Assembly: GCA_964478625.1 (NCBI GenBank)
Contig: CAYZJH010000013.1
Coordinates: 8,261-72,260, forward strand
Length of the DNA: 64,000 nt
Direction: 5' to 3'
DNA from: SKZT01 sp964478625
GTDB lineage: Bacteria; Desulfobacterota; Desulfobacteria; Desulfobacterales; SKZT01
The notes below the pieces were generated by a model. The model worked only from the letters and a program-made list of their open reading frames with translations, had not been told where the DNA came from and did no database searches. Position numbers and translations under genes: made by a program. This document shows positions 7,051-16,738 of the stretch, piece by piece; the first letter of the stretch is position 1, and every line of letters starts with the position of its first letter.

Positions 7051-9609
7051 ATGAAACATTTTAAAACCTTTCAAGTATTTCCCAGAATTCCAGAACCACT
7101 GTCATTTCTTGAAATCCTCTCTCGTAATATCTGGTGGTGCTGGCGCCCTCTGGCAATAGAACTTTTCCACCGCATCGACCCAAAACTTTGGGAAAAATCT
7201 AAACGGAACCCCCTGACTTTCCTTTCCCTGGTCCCCCAATCCCGATTCGAACAATTGGAAAAGGATGACAGTTACCTAAACCAACTTAAAAGGGTTCAGG
7301 AAATGTATGAAATCAGGGTGAATTCTCCATCGCCTCATCCGGATCCCGTATTTAAGCAAAACGGGGTTATCGCATATCTCTCCATGGAATTCGGACTTCA
7401 TGAAAGCATTCCTATTTTTGCCGGAGGACTCGGTATTCTGGCAGGGGATCATCTCAAGGCCGCCTCCAACATGAAACTTCCTCTGGTGGGTATCGGCCTG
7501 CTCTACGATGAAGGTTATTTTCGCCAATACCTCACCCAGGACGGATATCAACAAGAGGAATACCCTCAGATCGACCTTTACAAACTTCCCCTGATTCGGG
7601 TCCGGGATGATTCCGGAAACCAGTATAAAATTACCATAGACGGACCTGATGGAGAAATTCGGGCGTGCATCTGGAAAATTCAGGTAGGGCGAATCCCTTT
7701 ATACCTTCTGGACACCAACCTTCAGGAAAATCCGGCCCAGATCAAAGAAACCACAGCCCGGCTCTACGGAGGTGGTTTGAAAACCCGACTGGCTCAGGAA
7801 GCCCTCCTGGGAATCGGCGGAATCAAAGCTATGGAGGAACTTGGCCTTTTTCCGAAAGTATGTCACATGAACGAAGGCCACTCGGCATTTTCCAGCCTGG
7901 AACGGCTGGCCCAGATCATGGAAAAAAATCGGTTGGACCTAAAAACCGCTTTTCAGGTCGTGCCCCGGACAACCATTTTCACAACCCATACCCCTGTAGC
8001 AGCAGGCCACGATGAGTTTCCAGCTGAGATGGTTCGACCTCTATTGAAAGCGTATACCCATCGGCTAGGGGTATCAGAGGAAGAAATTCTCTCATGGGGT
8101 CAATTTCCTGATAGATCTCCACACGCACCATTTTCCATGTCCGTGTTCGGATTTCGTATGGCTCAATTTGCCAACGGCGTCAGTAAACTGCACGGTGAAG
8201 TCGCCCGTCATATGTGGGCCCATCTATGGCCTAATCGTTCCATCGATGAAGTTCCGATCACCCATGTTACCAACGGTGTTCATGTATCCACATGGATCTC
8301 CCCTGAAAACGCTCAACTTTTTGAACGCCACTTGGGACCTGAATGGTATATGAGTTCCCGAAAACCAGAGAATATTGAACGAATCGATAATATCTACGAC
8401 GACCTCCTTTGGAGGGCCCGCGAAATCTGCCGTGCCCGACTGGTCCGTTCTGCCCGTCGCCTTCTGGCGGCTCAATATGCCCAGCGGAATTCCTCAAGAC
8501 AGGTGATCGAAGAGGCTGAAACCGTCCTCGACTCTGATGCACTTACCATTGGTTTCGGCAGAAGATTTGCCACTTATAAAAGGGCGTATCTCCTGTTGCA
8601 GGATCCTGATCGTCTGGAAAAAATTCTCACAAACCCAAAACGGCCGGTACAGATTATCATTGCGGGTAAAGCGCACCCAAAGGACAATGAAGGGAAAGAA
8701 TTGATCAAGAGGATCGTTAACTTTGCTAGAAAGGCCGAAGTGCGGAATCGAATCATTTTCCTTGAAAACTATGACATGCATATTGGGCGTCTGATGCTTC
8801 AGGGCGCGGATGTATGGTTGAACACTCCCCGCCGCCCATTTGAGGCCTGTGGCACATCCGGAATGAAAGCTGCCGTTAATGGAGTTCTAAACCTGAGTGT
8901 TCTCGATGGTTGGTGGGCCGAAGCCTATGATGAAGCCTACGGGTGGCAAATCGGAAATGGCCAAACATACCAAGACTCAGACTACCAGGATTCGGTTGAA
9001 AGTCAGGATCTTTATAACGTGCTTGAAGAAGAAGTCATTCCGGCTTTTTATGAAAGGAAAAACGGAGATGCTCCTGAGGGATGGATCAGACGAATGAAGG
9101 CATCCATGAAAATGGCCATGGCCAAATTCTGCAGTCTCAGGATGGTTGGAGAATACCTTGATCGGTTCTATCATCCGGCAGGCTTAAAATACGATCAGCT
9201 TATGGATAATAATTTTTCCGAAGCCAGGAGACTCAGAGATCTTCACGATCAATATCTGACAAAATGGCATACAGTCCATATCGATTCCCCAAAACGAGAC
9301 CCTGAGGATTCGTGGACTTCCTGTCGGGTTGGAGATACTTTTCGGGTCACCGTAAAAGTTCATCTGGGCGCATTTATTCCCGAAGAAGTTGAAGTACAGG
9401 TCTTTTACGGCCACATCAAAACCGGGGACACGGTTACTTCCGGTGAGTATGAACCGATGCAGCTCCTGGAGAATTTAGGAAACGGGGACTTCCTCTATGG
9501 ATGTAATCTTATTTGCAAAAACGCCGGGCGGTTCGGATTTACCACAAGGGTGGTCCCTGCGGGCGATGAATGGATTAGAAGCAAACCCGGTCTGATGACC
9601 TGGAGCTGA
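7051..9609 (+). CDS. glgP: Alpha-glucan phosphorylase, copy 1
   Basis: This enzyme of 852 residues releases glucose-1-phosphate from alpha-1,4-glucan by phosphorolysis (GT35, the shorter alpha-glucan phosphorylase subfamily). The N-terminal domain of this subfamily is present (FQVFPRIPEPLSFLE, NIWWCWRP). The pyridoxal-phosphate site is in EACGTSGMKA with the Schiff-base lysine at about residue 606. Further landmarks are the HMNEGHSAF, THTPVAAGHDEF and GKAHPKDNEGKELI motifs. A paralogue of nearly equal length lies at 16739-19291. The ATG overlaps a three-codon ATG-GTC-AAA-TGA frame that has the better ribosome site. Confidence 0.93.
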   Translation: MKHFKTFQVFPRIPEPLSFLEILSRNIWWCWRPLAIELFHRIDPKLWEKSKRNPLTFLSLVPQSRFEQLEKDDSYLNQLKRVQEMYEIRVNSPSPHPDPVFKQNGVIAYLSMEFGLHESIPIFAGGLGILAGDHLKAASNMKLPLVGIGLLYDEGYFRQYLTQDGYQQEEYPQIDLYKLPLIRVRDDSGNQYKITIDGPDGEIRACIWKIQVGRIPLYLLDTNLQENPAQIKETTARLYGGGLKTRLAQEALLGIGGIKAMEELGLFPKVCHMNEGHSAFSSLERLAQIMEKNRLDLKTAFQVVPRTTIFTTHTPVAAGHDEFPAEMVRPLLKAYTHRLGVSEEEILSWGQFPDRSPHAPFSMSVFGFRMAQFANGVSKLHGEVARHMWAHLWPNRSIDEVPITHVTNGVHVSTWISPENAQLFERHLGPEWYMSSRKPENIERIDNIYDDLLWRAREICRARLVRSARRLLAAQYAQRNSSRQVIEEAETVLDSDALTIGFGRRFATYKRAYLLLQDPDRLEKILTNPKRPVQIIIAGKAHPKDNEGKELIKRIVNFARKAEVRNRIIFLENYDMHIGRLMLQGADVWLNTPRRPFEACGTSGMKAAVNGVLNLSVLDGWWAEAYDEAYGWQIGNGQTYQDSDYQDSVESQDLYNVLEEEVIPAFYERKNGDAPEGWIRRMKASMKMAMAKFCSLRMVGEYLDRFYHPAGLKYDQLMDNNFSEARRLRDLHDQYLTKWHTVHIDSPKRDPEDSWTSCRVGDTFRVTVKVHLGAFIPEEVEVQVFYGHIKTGDTVTSGEYEPMQLLENLGNGDFLYGCNLICKNAGRFGFTTRVVPAGDEWIRSKPGLMTWS

Positions 9610-9848
9610 CGGATGGAATCACCCCCAAAAAAGAACATAACCATCGACCCGATTGTGCTCAAAACTCGAACCAGAAGAGCAATAATGGTTTAGTGTGTAA
9701 AACTGTTTTTCAAAATATGGCGAAAGCTCTCACTTAATAGCGATCCTTCGATATCGGCGGATGAATTCCCCCCTGCAACATGTGAGAAAAACAACCTGTA
9801 CGCAGGAACCTGAAATCTTGAACCTTTTTTATTAAAAGAGAATGGCTT

Positions 9849-11396
9849 ATGAAGCGCATTGAAAAGTCACCAAGTATTCTGATTGTGACACCTGAGGTAA
9901 CCTATCTTCCAGATCGTATGGGAAGCCTCGCCAACCACTTAACTGCAAAGGCCGGCGGGCTTGCAGATGTATCAGCCGCTCTGATAAAGGCTTTGTTTGA
10001 CCAGGGGGCTGATGTGCATGTGGCCCTCCCGGATTATCGATCCATTTTCCGGGACCATCTGGCGCCTTTTCTCCAAAAGGAACTCAACGCTATCCGAAGC
10101 GTTATGCCGGGCGAACGCATTCACCTTGCCCAGGATCGGGCTTTTTTTTATCTAAACCGCGTATACTCTCAGTATGGAGGTGAAAACATTAAGCTGGCAC
10201 TCGCTTTTCAACGGGAGGTCATCAACAATATCGTCCCGAGGGTCCAACCGGATCTCATTCACTGCAACGACTGGATGACCGGTCTCATCCCGGCCATGGC
10301 AAGGCAGATGGGAATCCCATGCCTTTTTACCATCCACAACATCCATACGGTCAAATGCACCATGGCAGTGATCGAGGATCGTGGAATCGATTCCGCCTAT
10401 TTTTGGCATCACCTGTACTTTGAACATATGGCTGAAGATTATGAAGGGGCCAGAGATTCCAATCCGGTGGACTTTCTCACCAGTGGCGTCTTTGCAGCCC
10501 ACTTTGTCAATACTGTCAGTCCGACATTTTTAATGGAAATCGTTGAAGGACGGCATGGGTTTGTTGAACCTCCCCTCAGACAGGAACTTACCAATAAATG
10601 GGAAGCAGGCTGCGGGTTCGGTATCCTGAACGCCCCAGATCCCGGATTTAATCCTAAAACGGACATGGACTTGTATTACAGATATGATGCAAACTCATTT
10701 GTAAAAGGCAAACAAGAAAACAAAAAAACAATTCAACGATTGCTCGGCCTAGTGGAAGATCCCTCGGCTCCCCTCTTTTTCTGGCCTTCCCGATTGGATC
10801 CCAACCAGAAAGGGTGTCAACTTCTAGCTGATATTTTTTATCATGTCATTTCTGAGTTCTGGGAAGATAATCTTCAGGTGGTATTTGTAGCTGATGGACC
10901 GTTTCAAAAACATTTTAGAAATATCGTCAGCCAGCATGGGTTTCATAACCGGGTCGCCGTCTGCGATTTCAACGAGCACCTTGAACATTTGGCCTATGGA
11001 GCATCGGATTTCATTCTTATGCCTTCTCTTTTCGAACCGTGCGGTTTGCCGCAGATGATTGCCCCTATATATGGTTCCTTACCGGTCGCCCATGATACCG
11101 GCGGTATCCACGATACGATCCGCCACCTGGATACCGCGACCGATACCGGAAACGGTTTTCTTTTTACCATATACGATTCTCCAGGCCTTTTCTGGGCTAT
11201 TCGCCAGGCCATGGCGTTTTTTCGTTTGCCGGACTCAGTGAAACATCGACAAATCCAGCGGATCATGACCGAAAGCATCGAAAACTTCAACTACGATGTT
11301 ACAGCGTCACAATATATTTCCCTTTATGAAAAAATGCTGAAACGCCCCCTGATTCCGCGGTCAATATTTGGTGAAGAAATCAACACAGCCAATTAA
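9849..11396 (+). CDS. glgA: Glycogen/starch synthase
   Basis: The 515-residue GT5 enzyme elongates alpha-1,4-glucan from a nucleotide-sugar donor, normally ADP-glucose. The substrate-binding KxGGL motif is present as KAGGLADVSAAL (Lys34). The C-terminal GT-B half carries PSRLDPNQKG and FEPCGLPQM with Glu396 at the conserved catalytic-region position, followed by HDTGGIHDTI. No glgC appears in the window, so donor supply must come from elsewhere, or the enzyme uses another NDP-glucose. It sits 239 bases after glgP1 on the same strand; the gap holds no convincing gene. Confidence 0.9.
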   Translation: MKRIEKSPSILIVTPEVTYLPDRMGSLANHLTAKAGGLADVSAALIKALFDQGADVHVALPDYRSIFRDHLAPFLQKELNAIRSVMPGERIHLAQDRAFFYLNRVYSQYGGENIKLALAFQREVINNIVPRVQPDLIHCNDWMTGLIPAMARQMGIPCLFTIHNIHTVKCTMAVIEDRGIDSAYFWHHLYFEHMAEDYEGARDSNPVDFLTSGVFAAHFVNTVSPTFLMEIVEGRHGFVEPPLRQELTNKWEAGCGFGILNAPDPGFNPKTDMDLYYRYDANSFVKGKQENKKTIQRLLGLVEDPSAPLFFWPSRLDPNQKGCQLLADIFYHVISEFWEDNLQVVFVADGPFQKHFRNIVSQHGFHNRVAVCDFNEHLEHLAYGASDFILMPSLFEPCGLPQMIAPIYGSLPVAHDTGGIHDTIRHLDTATDTGNGFLFTIYDSPGLFWAIRQAMAFFRLPDSVKHRQIQRIMTESIENFNYDVTASQYISLYEKMLKRPLIPRSIFGEEINTAN

Positions 11397-11516
11397 TGGT
11401 TTACCCTGAGCAGAAGTACAAAAACCTTATTGTTGCAAAGATGCCGAAACCATTCTTTTTCTTCATTCCCATGCGTTGCTGGAGAATGAAAAAACAGGAG
11501 AAAAATCCCAATCGCC

Positions 11517-14500
11517 ATGGATGTTAAAATTTCGCAATATCCTGATCCGGGTGCCCGCTGTATTCACTTTAGGGGTGACACCCCAACATTGACCCTTACC
11601 CTGTCGAATCCTGTGCCAGGATCAGCATTTCTTAGAACCAATATCGGACATGCTGAAATTTCACAGGATGAGATAATCCAAAATGTCCATGAGGAACATC
11701 CACCTCTTGGACGCGACTGGTTCGATATCCCCATGAAACAGTCAGATGACCGGAATTTCCATATAAGGATTCCGCTATGTGAAGTCGGTCATTTCGAGGC
11801 AAAATGTTATTTTATTCCGCATAATCAAAGCAAGCCCCTATGGCCGCCAGGGCCCAACACGAGCTTCAACGTCCAACCCGCCGACACCTGCTGTGCCAAT
11901 ATTATTTATAATGCATTCATAAGGCAATTCGGCCCGAACAAAAACTGGGATGCCCGTCATAATCCGCATCTTCACGACAAGATTCAGGAGTTGGATAAAG
12001 CCGGATATGCAGTCATTCCACCCTCCGGAACTTTCAGAGCATTTATCAAAGAACTCGATTTTATCATCGGTCAACTCGGATGCAGATATATTCAGCTCCT
12101 CCCCATTCATCCGACACCCACTACCTATGCCAGAATGGGGCGATTCGGAAGCCCTTACGCATCCTTGAGTTTTACAACAGTTGATCCAGCCCTGGCGGAG
12201 TTCGATCCGCGCGCCACTCCGGTCGAACAATTTCTTGAACTTGTGGATGCCGTTCACCTTCGAAATGCCAAGATCATTATCGATATCGCGATTAATCATA
12301 CCGGTTGGGCTGCCAGCCTACATGAAACCCATCCCCAGTGGCTAGTCAGAAAACCCGATGGACAAATCGAAGTTCCGGGAGCATGGGGTGTTCGTTGGGA
12401 AGACCTGACCCTGCTCGATTATTCTCAAAAAAATCTCTGGATATATATGGCCGATGTATTTCTCACCTGGTGCCGCCGGGGTGTCGACGGATTCAGATGC
12501 GATGCCGGATACATGATCCCTCTCAACGCATGGAAATACATCATTGCATCCGTTCGAAAACAGTATCCCGACACCATTTTTTTTCTGGAAGGCCTGGGGG
12601 GAAAGATTTCAGTCACCCGTGACCTTTTGAACTTCGGAAGCTTTAACTGGGCTTACTCCGAACTCTTCCAAAACTATACCCGGCAGCAGATAAAGACATA
12701 TCTGCATGAGGCACTGGAAATATCCCAAACCGATGGGATCACAGTCCATTTTGCAGAGACTCATGATAACAACAGGCTCGCTTCCCGTTCAACAACATAT
12801 GCCAAAATGAGGACCGCTTTATGCGCGCTGTGCTCACCAAATGGCGCATTCGGATTTGCCAATGGCGTTGAATGGTACGCCACTGAAAAAATTAATGTGC
12901 ATGATTCACCATCTTTAAACTGGAATTCGCCTCAAAATCAGGTCGACCATATCAGAGCACTCAGCTGGCTTCTTAAAAATCATCCGGCTTTCCATGATCA
13001 GTCGAAAATCAAATGGTTACAAAATGGAAACGATGAGTTTATCGCTATTGCCCGTCATCATTTACCATCGGGTAAAAAGCTGTTGATACTGGTCAATTTA
13101 GATGACCAGAACCCGGTTCAGGCATCCTGGCATCCTGAAGAGGCCGGAATAAGCGGTAATCGATTCAAAGACCTGATTACCGGAAAGGACATATTTTTAG
13201 AATATTCCGAAACCCTGGCCAAATGCCGTCTCGACGCGGGTGAAGTCTTATGTTTATCCGAAAATGATCGCAAGCTTGACCTATTGGACCGAACCGGATC
13301 CAACCTGTTTGAAATTCCCTGTCGAATTCGGCACCAGATATTGCGTGCAAAAGCTCTTGACATTTTCAGATGGTACTATACCCCGGAGGTCTTCGAAAAT
13401 TTTGATCCGGATGCCGCAGCCCATGAACTGGCCATGGATCCCATTGCGTTCTGTCGCAGCCTTAACCCCATCAGCCAGGAATCCAGGGTTGTCAGGTGGC
13501 AGTGGCCCCGGGATCGAAACCGCGAAGTCATGATACCGGCGGATCATTTCCTGGCCGTTTTTGCAGAAAAACCTTTCCGTGCCAGAATTATGGATCAGGA
13601 TTTTTGTATCCGGCAACAACACAGCATCCAAGACCATAAGGGTTCTTTTTTCGCTCTATTTACCCCGGTCCCCGTACCCATGACTTTCACGCGTTATCTG
13701 CTGCATCTGACGGTTTTCGGCACAGCACCCGCTCAACATATTCAAGCACCCCTGCTATTTCTTCCGGAACCATCCAGAGTCAGTGCACAAAAACATTTTA
13801 ACCGGAAAGATATTTTGGCCAGTCCCCGAACATACCTGGATACCAATCAACGGGGCGGAATGATTCACACCCCTGTTCGATGGGGAACTTTACAGAGCAA
13901 ATACGATGCTCTTCTCGCAGGTAATTTGAGTTCCGAATTTCCAGCGGACAGACAAATCATGCTCACCCGATGCAGGGCCTGGCTGGTTTACCAGGATTAT
14001 TCCCAGGAAATCTGTTTTGATTGCTTTGATTCTTTTTCCTGTGATCACAAAAACCAGGCAAAATGGCGGTTCACCATTCCAAGCGGCCAGGGTGAACACA
14101 CCATATTGGAAATTTTCATGAAAATGATCGATGGTGAAAACATGACGCATATCGGTTTTCACCGGTGCTCATCATTGGGAGCCGAAGGACGTCTCCCGGA
14201 CTCGGCAAAGGTCAAATTAATCGTCAGGCCTGATATTGAAGATCGCAATTTCCATGAAACCACAAAAGCCTATACCGGCCCTGAAAAAATCTGGCCTGAA
14301 TCCGTACAAACGCAGCCCAGGGGGTTTTTATTCTCCCCTCAATCCCACTATCGACTTACAATGGAATTTTCCAGAGGCAAATTTGTTCATGAGCCTGAAT
14401 GGCTTTACATGGTGGATCATCCTCTTGAAGCTGAACGGGGGTTGGATCCTCATTCGGATTTATTCAGCCCCGGGTATTTTTCCGCAGAACTCAAAGGAGA

Positions 14501-15809
14501 AGACACGGTATATTTAACGGCAAAGATCGAAACAGATGGTTTTCCAGCATCTGAAAATTCCGAAAAAATCGACTCCATATTTCCCACAGGATTAAATGAA
14601 CCGGTAATCCAGGAACCGGTTTCCGCCCTGCTGGACGCCCTAGAACATTATATCGTTCATAGAGAAAATCTTTTCTCAATCATTGCCGGATATCCCTGGT
14701 TTCTCGATTGGGGAAGAGATTCCCTGATCGTAACAAGAGGACTGATCGCTGCCGGAAAAACAGAAGCCGCACGGGCTGTATTATCATTATTCGGACGTTT
14801 TGAAAAAAACGGCACCATCCCCAATATGATTCGTGGAAATGATACAGGAAACCGCGATACTGTCGATGCTCCCCTATGGTTTTGTGTCGCGTGCGCTGAT
14901 CTTGTCTCTTTTGAAACAAATGACGATTTTCTCGATGGTTTATGCGGAGACAGAACCATCCGTCAAATTTTATTATCCATAGCCGATAAAATGATCACCG
15001 GTACCGATAACGGAATCCGCATGGACCCGGAATCCGGCTTGATTTTCAGCCCGAGCCATTTTACCTGGATGGATACCAACCATCCGGCCGGCACTCCCAG
15101 GCAGGGATATCCTATCGAAATTCAAGCCCTTTGGTTCGCTTCCTTACGGTTTATTTCCGATATTGACAAGACTGAAAAATCAAAAAAATACAAAACCCTT
15201 GCTGATAAAGTAAAACAATCCATTATAGAACTTTTCTGGATGGAAGAATCCGGATATCTGTCCGACTGCCTTCACGCCCATGTTGATGAACCAGCCCACT
15301 CTGCACTCAAAGATGACGCTCTCAGGCCCAACCAGCTCTTTGCGATCACCTTGGGAGCTGTTCAGGAAAAATCCTTAATCTGTCGGATATTAGAATCCTG
15401 TGAAGAACTTCTGGTACCGGGAGCGCTCAGAAGTCTGGCAGACAGGCCAGTCCGTTTTCCGCTGAGGATCATTCATAACGGCCTAAATTTGAACGACCCC
15501 ACCTATCCATATTGGGGAGAATATCAAGGAGATGAAGATACCCGGCGGAAACCGGCCTATCATAACGGCACGGCATGGGCATGGCTTTTTCCAACTTTTT
15601 GCGAGGCATGGGCGAAAACCTTTGGAAAGGCGGGACGAAAAACAGCCCTGGCTTACCTTTCAATCAGCATGGATCTCATGAACAAAGGTTGTATCGGGCA
15701 TATTCCGGAAATACTCGATGGCAATGCGCCCCACACGCCCCGGGGATGTGACGCTCAGGCTTGGAGCGTCAGTGAAGCCCTTCGGGTATGGTTGCAGCTT
15801 GAATGTTAA
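11517..15809 (+). CDS. Glycogen-debranching fusion: GH13 glucanotransferase/amylase plus amylo-alpha-1,6-glucosidase
   Basis: At 1430 residues this is a two-enzyme fusion. Residues about 120-580 form a GH13 barrel with all four conserved regions: DIAINHT, GFRCDAG (nucleophile Asp329), FFLEGLGG (acid/base Glu358) and ETHDNNR (Asp417). Residues about 1040-1430 are the GH133 amylo-alpha-1,6-glucosidase domain with the signature GYPWFLDWGRDSL at 1058-1070 and DTVDAPLWF downstream. A middle linker of about 450 residues resembles the beta-rich region N-terminal to bacterial debranching glucosidases. The order matches eukaryotic glycogen debranching enzyme, suggesting transfer of an oligosaccharide stub and hydrolysis of the remaining branch glucose by one protein. 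The specificity of the GH13 half is inferred. Confidence 0.88.
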   Translation: MDVKISQYPDPGARCIHFRGDTPTLTLTLSNPVPGSAFLRTNIGHAEISQDEIIQNVHEEHPPLGRDWFDIPMKQSDDRNFHIRIPLCEVGHFEAKCYFIPHNQSKPLWPPGPNTSFNVQPADTCCANIIYNAFIRQFGPNKNWDARHNPHLHDKIQELDKAGYAVIPPSGTFRAFIKELDFIIGQLGCRYIQLLPIHPTPTTYARMGRFGSPYASLSFTTVDPALAEFDPRATPVEQFLELVDAVHLRNAKIIIDIAINHTGWAASLHETHPQWLVRKPDGQIEVPGAWGVRWEDLTLLDYSQKNLWIYMADVFLTWCRRGVDGFRCDAGYMIPLNAWKYIIASVRKQYPDTIFFLEGLGGKISVTRDLLNFGSFNWAYSELFQNYTRQQIKTYLHEALEISQTDGITVHFAETHDNNRLASRSTTYAKMRTALCALCSPNGAFGFANGVEWYATEKINVHDSPSLNWNSPQNQVDHIRALSWLLKNHPAFHDQSKIKWLQNGNDEFIAIARHHLPSGKKLLILVNLDDQNPVQASWHPEEAGISGNRFKDLITGKDIFLEYSETLAKCRLDAGEVLCLSENDRKLDLLDRTGSNLFEIPCRIRHQILRAKALDIFRWYYTPEVFENFDPDAAAHELAMDPIAFCRSLNPISQESRVVRWQWPRDRNREVMIPADHFLAVFAEKPFRARIMDQDFCIRQQHSIQDHKGSFFALFTPVPVPMTFTRYLLHLTVFGTAPAQHIQAPLLFLPEPSRVSAQKHFNRKDILASPRTYLDTNQRGGMIHTPVRWGTLQSKYDALLAGNLSSEFPADRQIMLTRCRAWLVYQDYSQEICFDCFDSFSCDHKNQAKWRFTIPSGQGEHTILEIFMKMIDGENMTHIGFHRCSSLGAEGRLPDSAKVKLIVRPDIEDRNFHETTKAYTGPEKIWPESVQTQPRGFLFSPQSHYRLTMEFSRGKFVHEPEWLYMVDHPLEAERGLDPHSDLFSPGYFSAELKGEDTVYLTAKIETDGFPASENSEKIDSIFPTGLNEPVIQEPVSALLDALEHYIVHRENLFSIIAGYPWFLDWGRDSLIVTRGLIAAGKTEAARAVLSLFGRFEKNGTIPNMIRGNDTGNRDTVDAPLWFCVACADLVSFETNDDFLDGLCGDRTIRQILLSIADKMITGTDNGIRMDPESGLIFSPSHFTWMDTNHPAGTPRQGYPIEIQALWFASLRFISDIDKTEKSKKYKTLADKVKQSIIELFWMEESGYLSDCLHAHVDEPAHSALKDDALRPNQLFAITLGAVQEKSLICRILESCEELLVPGALRSLADRPVRFPLRIIHNGLNLNDPTYPYWGEYQGDEDTRRKPAYHNGTAWAWLFPTFCEAWAKTFGKAGRKTALAYLSISMDLMNKGCIGHIPEILDGNAPHTPRGCDAQAWSVSEALRVWLQLEC

Positions 15810-15899
15810 AAAAAACCGACAATGAATCGGCTCATCAATGATCATCCATGGAAAATGACCCAAACAGATAGTCTCCCTATTTTTTTCGAATCCAAAGGA

Positions 15900-16346
15900 T
15901 CACTTTAAATTCAAACGACCGGTATGTTCAACCGGGATTCTTCCCCCAAAACCGAGTCCCGAACCCACATAAACATGACCGCTGATCTTGTAGTTGAACT
16001 GATCGGATTCCATCAAGGATTGGATCCGGGTGATCAAACTGAGATTACTGATTCTAAATAACACCTCCTGATTGGCTGACCCTAGCCTCGGAACAGTCAC
16101 ACCCTCGGAGGTCATTGCCTTTCCAACATCAATATCGTTTAGGAAAAGGCGAAATACAGCCCCATTTATGCGAAGAGGATACCGACCTTCATTGTCAATA
16201 CGGACCACTGCATTTAGTCCGGTTTCCAGCAAAGTCACTTCGCCTAACCTCAGATCAACCAAGGCTATTTCCGGTTTCACGGAATATATTGATGCACAGC
16301 CGACCATCAACAGAGCTATCACCCACCAAATCCACTTAAACCTCAT
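15900..16346 (-). CDS. LEA-type-2/WHy-domain lipoprotein
   Basis: This 148-residue lipoprotein has a signal ending in VGC (lipidated Cys17) followed by a single beta-sandwich domain. Segments such as EIALVDLRLGEVTLLETGLN, VVRIDNEGRYPLRINGAVF and VPVEH-like ends resemble the LEA14/WHy fold found in bacterial envelope lipoproteins. It has AAGGAGG immediately upstream. It is the only minus-strand gene inside the glycogen block and splits it into two transcription units. Its role is unknown; a structural or stress function in the envelope is likely. Confidence 0.75.
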   Translation of the reverse strand: MRFKWIWWVIALLMVGCASIYSVKPEIALVDLRLGEVTLLETGLNAVVRIDNEGRYPLRINGAVFRLFLNDIDVGKAMTSEGVTVPRLGSANQEVLFRISNLSLITRIQSLMESDQFNYKISGHVYVGSGLGFGGRIPVEHTGRLNLK

Positions 16347-16738
16347 AGAGCCTCCTTAAAGTTCCCCTGACATCCATGCCCTGCCGGGCAGACCAAAGCA
16401 CGAATGAAAAGGTCAACAAATCCTTTTTTCATATAAAAATACAATGCCACCGAAAATATTTTTATGTTGGAGCTTTTCCAAAGACATCGGATTGAAAACC
16501 TCTTTGCTTTTTTTTCATTGGATTCAATAATAACGCCGGAATGTCAACAAAAGTCAATAACTTAATACTATAATCACCGGCAAGCCTGAAAAAAATCGAG
16601 TGAATTCCCATCGTAAACTTAGCACCGGCTTTTATTCAGCTTGACCATAGACCTGAAAGGCTATAAAAAAAATAGTTGTTTGTTGTTTATAGAAATCAAT
16701 TATGGTTAAAAACATTAAACCCCATGCACAGAGATTAT
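16347..16738. other. Divergent intergenic region upstream of glgP2
   Basis: These 392 bases contain no convincing coding frame. The region is AT-rich on its right side and must carry promoters for the leftward lipoprotein gene and for glgP2-glgB. An exact TATAAT occurs at 16569-16574, though no good -35 hexamer sits at standard distance. Confidence 0.6.
16569..16574 (+). promoter_or_regulatory. Candidate -10 element for glgP2-glgB
   Basis: A perfect TATAAT hexamer lies about 165 bases before the glgP2 start. A plausible -35 (TGTCAA at 16542) is too far away at 21 bases, so this is a weak prediction. Confidence 0.25.

Noticed and set aside
9613..9693. A 26-codon ORF just after glgP1 (begins MESPPKKNITIDPIV).
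   Set aside because: No ribosome site and no family match; the 239-base gap to glgA more likely holds a promoter.
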